64,000 nucleotides of DNA, taken from assembly GCA_963752915.1 (NCBI GenBank), contig CAVVZZ010000013.1, positions 801,490 to 865,489 of the forward strand, written 5' to 3'. The notes beneath the pieces were generated by a model. It was given only the letters and a program-made list of their open reading frames with translations. It had not been told where the DNA came from and did not search any database. Shown piece by piece: positions 63,571 through 64,000 of the stretch. Numbering within the stretch: position 1 is the stretch's first letter; the number at the start of each line of letters is the position of its first letter. A program made the translations under genes and the position numbers. The stretch comes from DATJPR01 sp963752915. Its GTDB lineage: Bacteria; Bacteroidota; Ignavibacteria; UBA10030; UBA6906.

Positions 63571-64000
63571 ATGAGACGTTTGTCACTCCTTACCGCGATC
63601 GTGATGTTCGTGTCTGTAATTGACACGGAGGCGCAAAGCCCGATAACACCTGCCAACCATTCTCAATGTGATCCCAAGATAGTTGTTAACCCCACGAACG
63701 CGAAGAATCTTGTCGCGGCAGCAATCGTCAATGACGCAACGATAGGGGCATACGCCTCGTTTGATGGGGGATGGACATGGTCAGGCTCCGATGCTGTGAG
63801 CGGATCCGGAACGTTTTCCGATCCGGTTCTTTCATTCGACCCGGATGGGAAAGCTTACCTCGTCTATATGACGTCAAATCCCGGCACCCAGATCATTTTG
63901 CGGACCTCGTCTGATGGTGGGATAAACTGGTCGAGTGCGATCAACGTGCGACAGATCAATGTCGGAGAGGAAAATGCTCTTGATCGCCCCTGGCTTGGTG
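63571..64000 (+). CDS. Secreted BNR/sialidase-like repeat protein (5' part only)
   Basis: A frame open to the right edge, 143 residues visible. The ATG has GGAGG five bases upstream. The N-terminus is a signal peptide (LLTAIVMFVSVIDTEAQS). Asp-box-like motifs of BNR propellers are present: S-F-D-G-G-W-T-W and SSDGGINWS, with D-P-V-L-S-F-D-P-D-G-K between. The family includes sialidases and structural propellers; the active-site arginines cannot be judged from this part. Confidence 0.8.
   Translation, partial: MRRLSLLTAIVMFVSVIDTEAQSPITPANHSQCDPKIVVNPTNAKNLVAAAIVNDATIGAYASFDGGWTWSGSDAVSGSGTFSDPVLSFDPDGKAYLVYMTSNPGTQIILRTSSDGGINWSSAINVRQINVGEENALDRPWLG

Overview
The window looks like chromosomal DNA of a Gram-negative bacterium of the FCB group, probably near Ignavibacteriota/Bacteroidota. 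The basis is a GWxTD-type protein, many lipoproteins, a DTTSHNF-type lipoprotein linker, DUF1844, a RsbU/V/W-like partner-switching cluster, and a VirE_N/DUF5906 replication protein of the kind common in Bacteroidota mobile elements. This placement is an inference from gene content. Up to about 48 kb the DNA is GC-rich, densely packed and organised in operons whose genes commonly overlap by 4 bases.

Layout, core part. 1-5,010 (minus): an envelope carbohydrate operon (small membrane protein, CBM48-esterase, debranching-type glucosidase, SDR). 5,152-7,373: receiver protein, YjbQ, GWxTD protein, terminator. 7,514-16,262: LpxL-type acyltransferase, heptosyltransferase-type GT9, Sua5/TsaC, PIG-L deacetylase, then an ABC importer of the ferric-ion type. 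tRNA-Arg(CCG) and a TPR protein follow. 17,359-22,061: SpoIIE phosphatase, STAS protein, HATPase kinase and a second SpoIIE phosphatase. 22,358-31,755: a degenerate tyrosine recombinase, leuS, an envelope glycan block (GT2, MsbA-like ABC, O-antigen ligase, GT2), DUF1844 and nadK. 31,965-39,989: heme-motif lipoprotein, DUF4013, tRNA-Ala(GGC), ABC exporter, DUF255/YyaL protein (frameshifted), ArfB-like factor, DUF47 plus Pit phosphate transporter (Pit frameshifted near its end).

40,249-48,076: a cold-shock gene, then a histidine operon hisZ-G-D-C-B-H-A-F-IE. The operon is preceded by a 30-residue leader peptide with ten histidine codons within eleven and by an intrinsic terminator, a textbook ribosome-mediated attenuator. 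No histidinol-phosphate phosphatase gene is in the operon.

48,073-64,000: an accessory region that appears to be a mobile element joined to tRNA-Asn(GTT). A strong promoter is followed by a broken tRNA 5' end, then a 118-bp unit in about two copies, each carrying the tRNA 5' half, then the intact tRNA-Asn. A large serine recombinase reads out of the element and across the tRNA on the opposite strand. Beyond it lie a membrane protein, an MltR-like protein, a broken HTH regulator, DUF5131 (frameshifted), DUF5659 and a VirE_N/DUF5906 primase-helicase-like protein. That last gene is followed directly by eight TTGGGCA/TGCCCAA-type iterons. The cargo is a set of lipoproteins and secreted proteins (Ig/LamG, DUF4136-like, BNR-like) separated by a three-copy repeat that contains a terminator. 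The far end of the element was not found, so it probably lies outside the window.

Five genes are broken by single-base frame changes (near 36713, 39930, 52800, 53316, 62516). This suggests either real decay or residual assembly errors and should be checked in reads.
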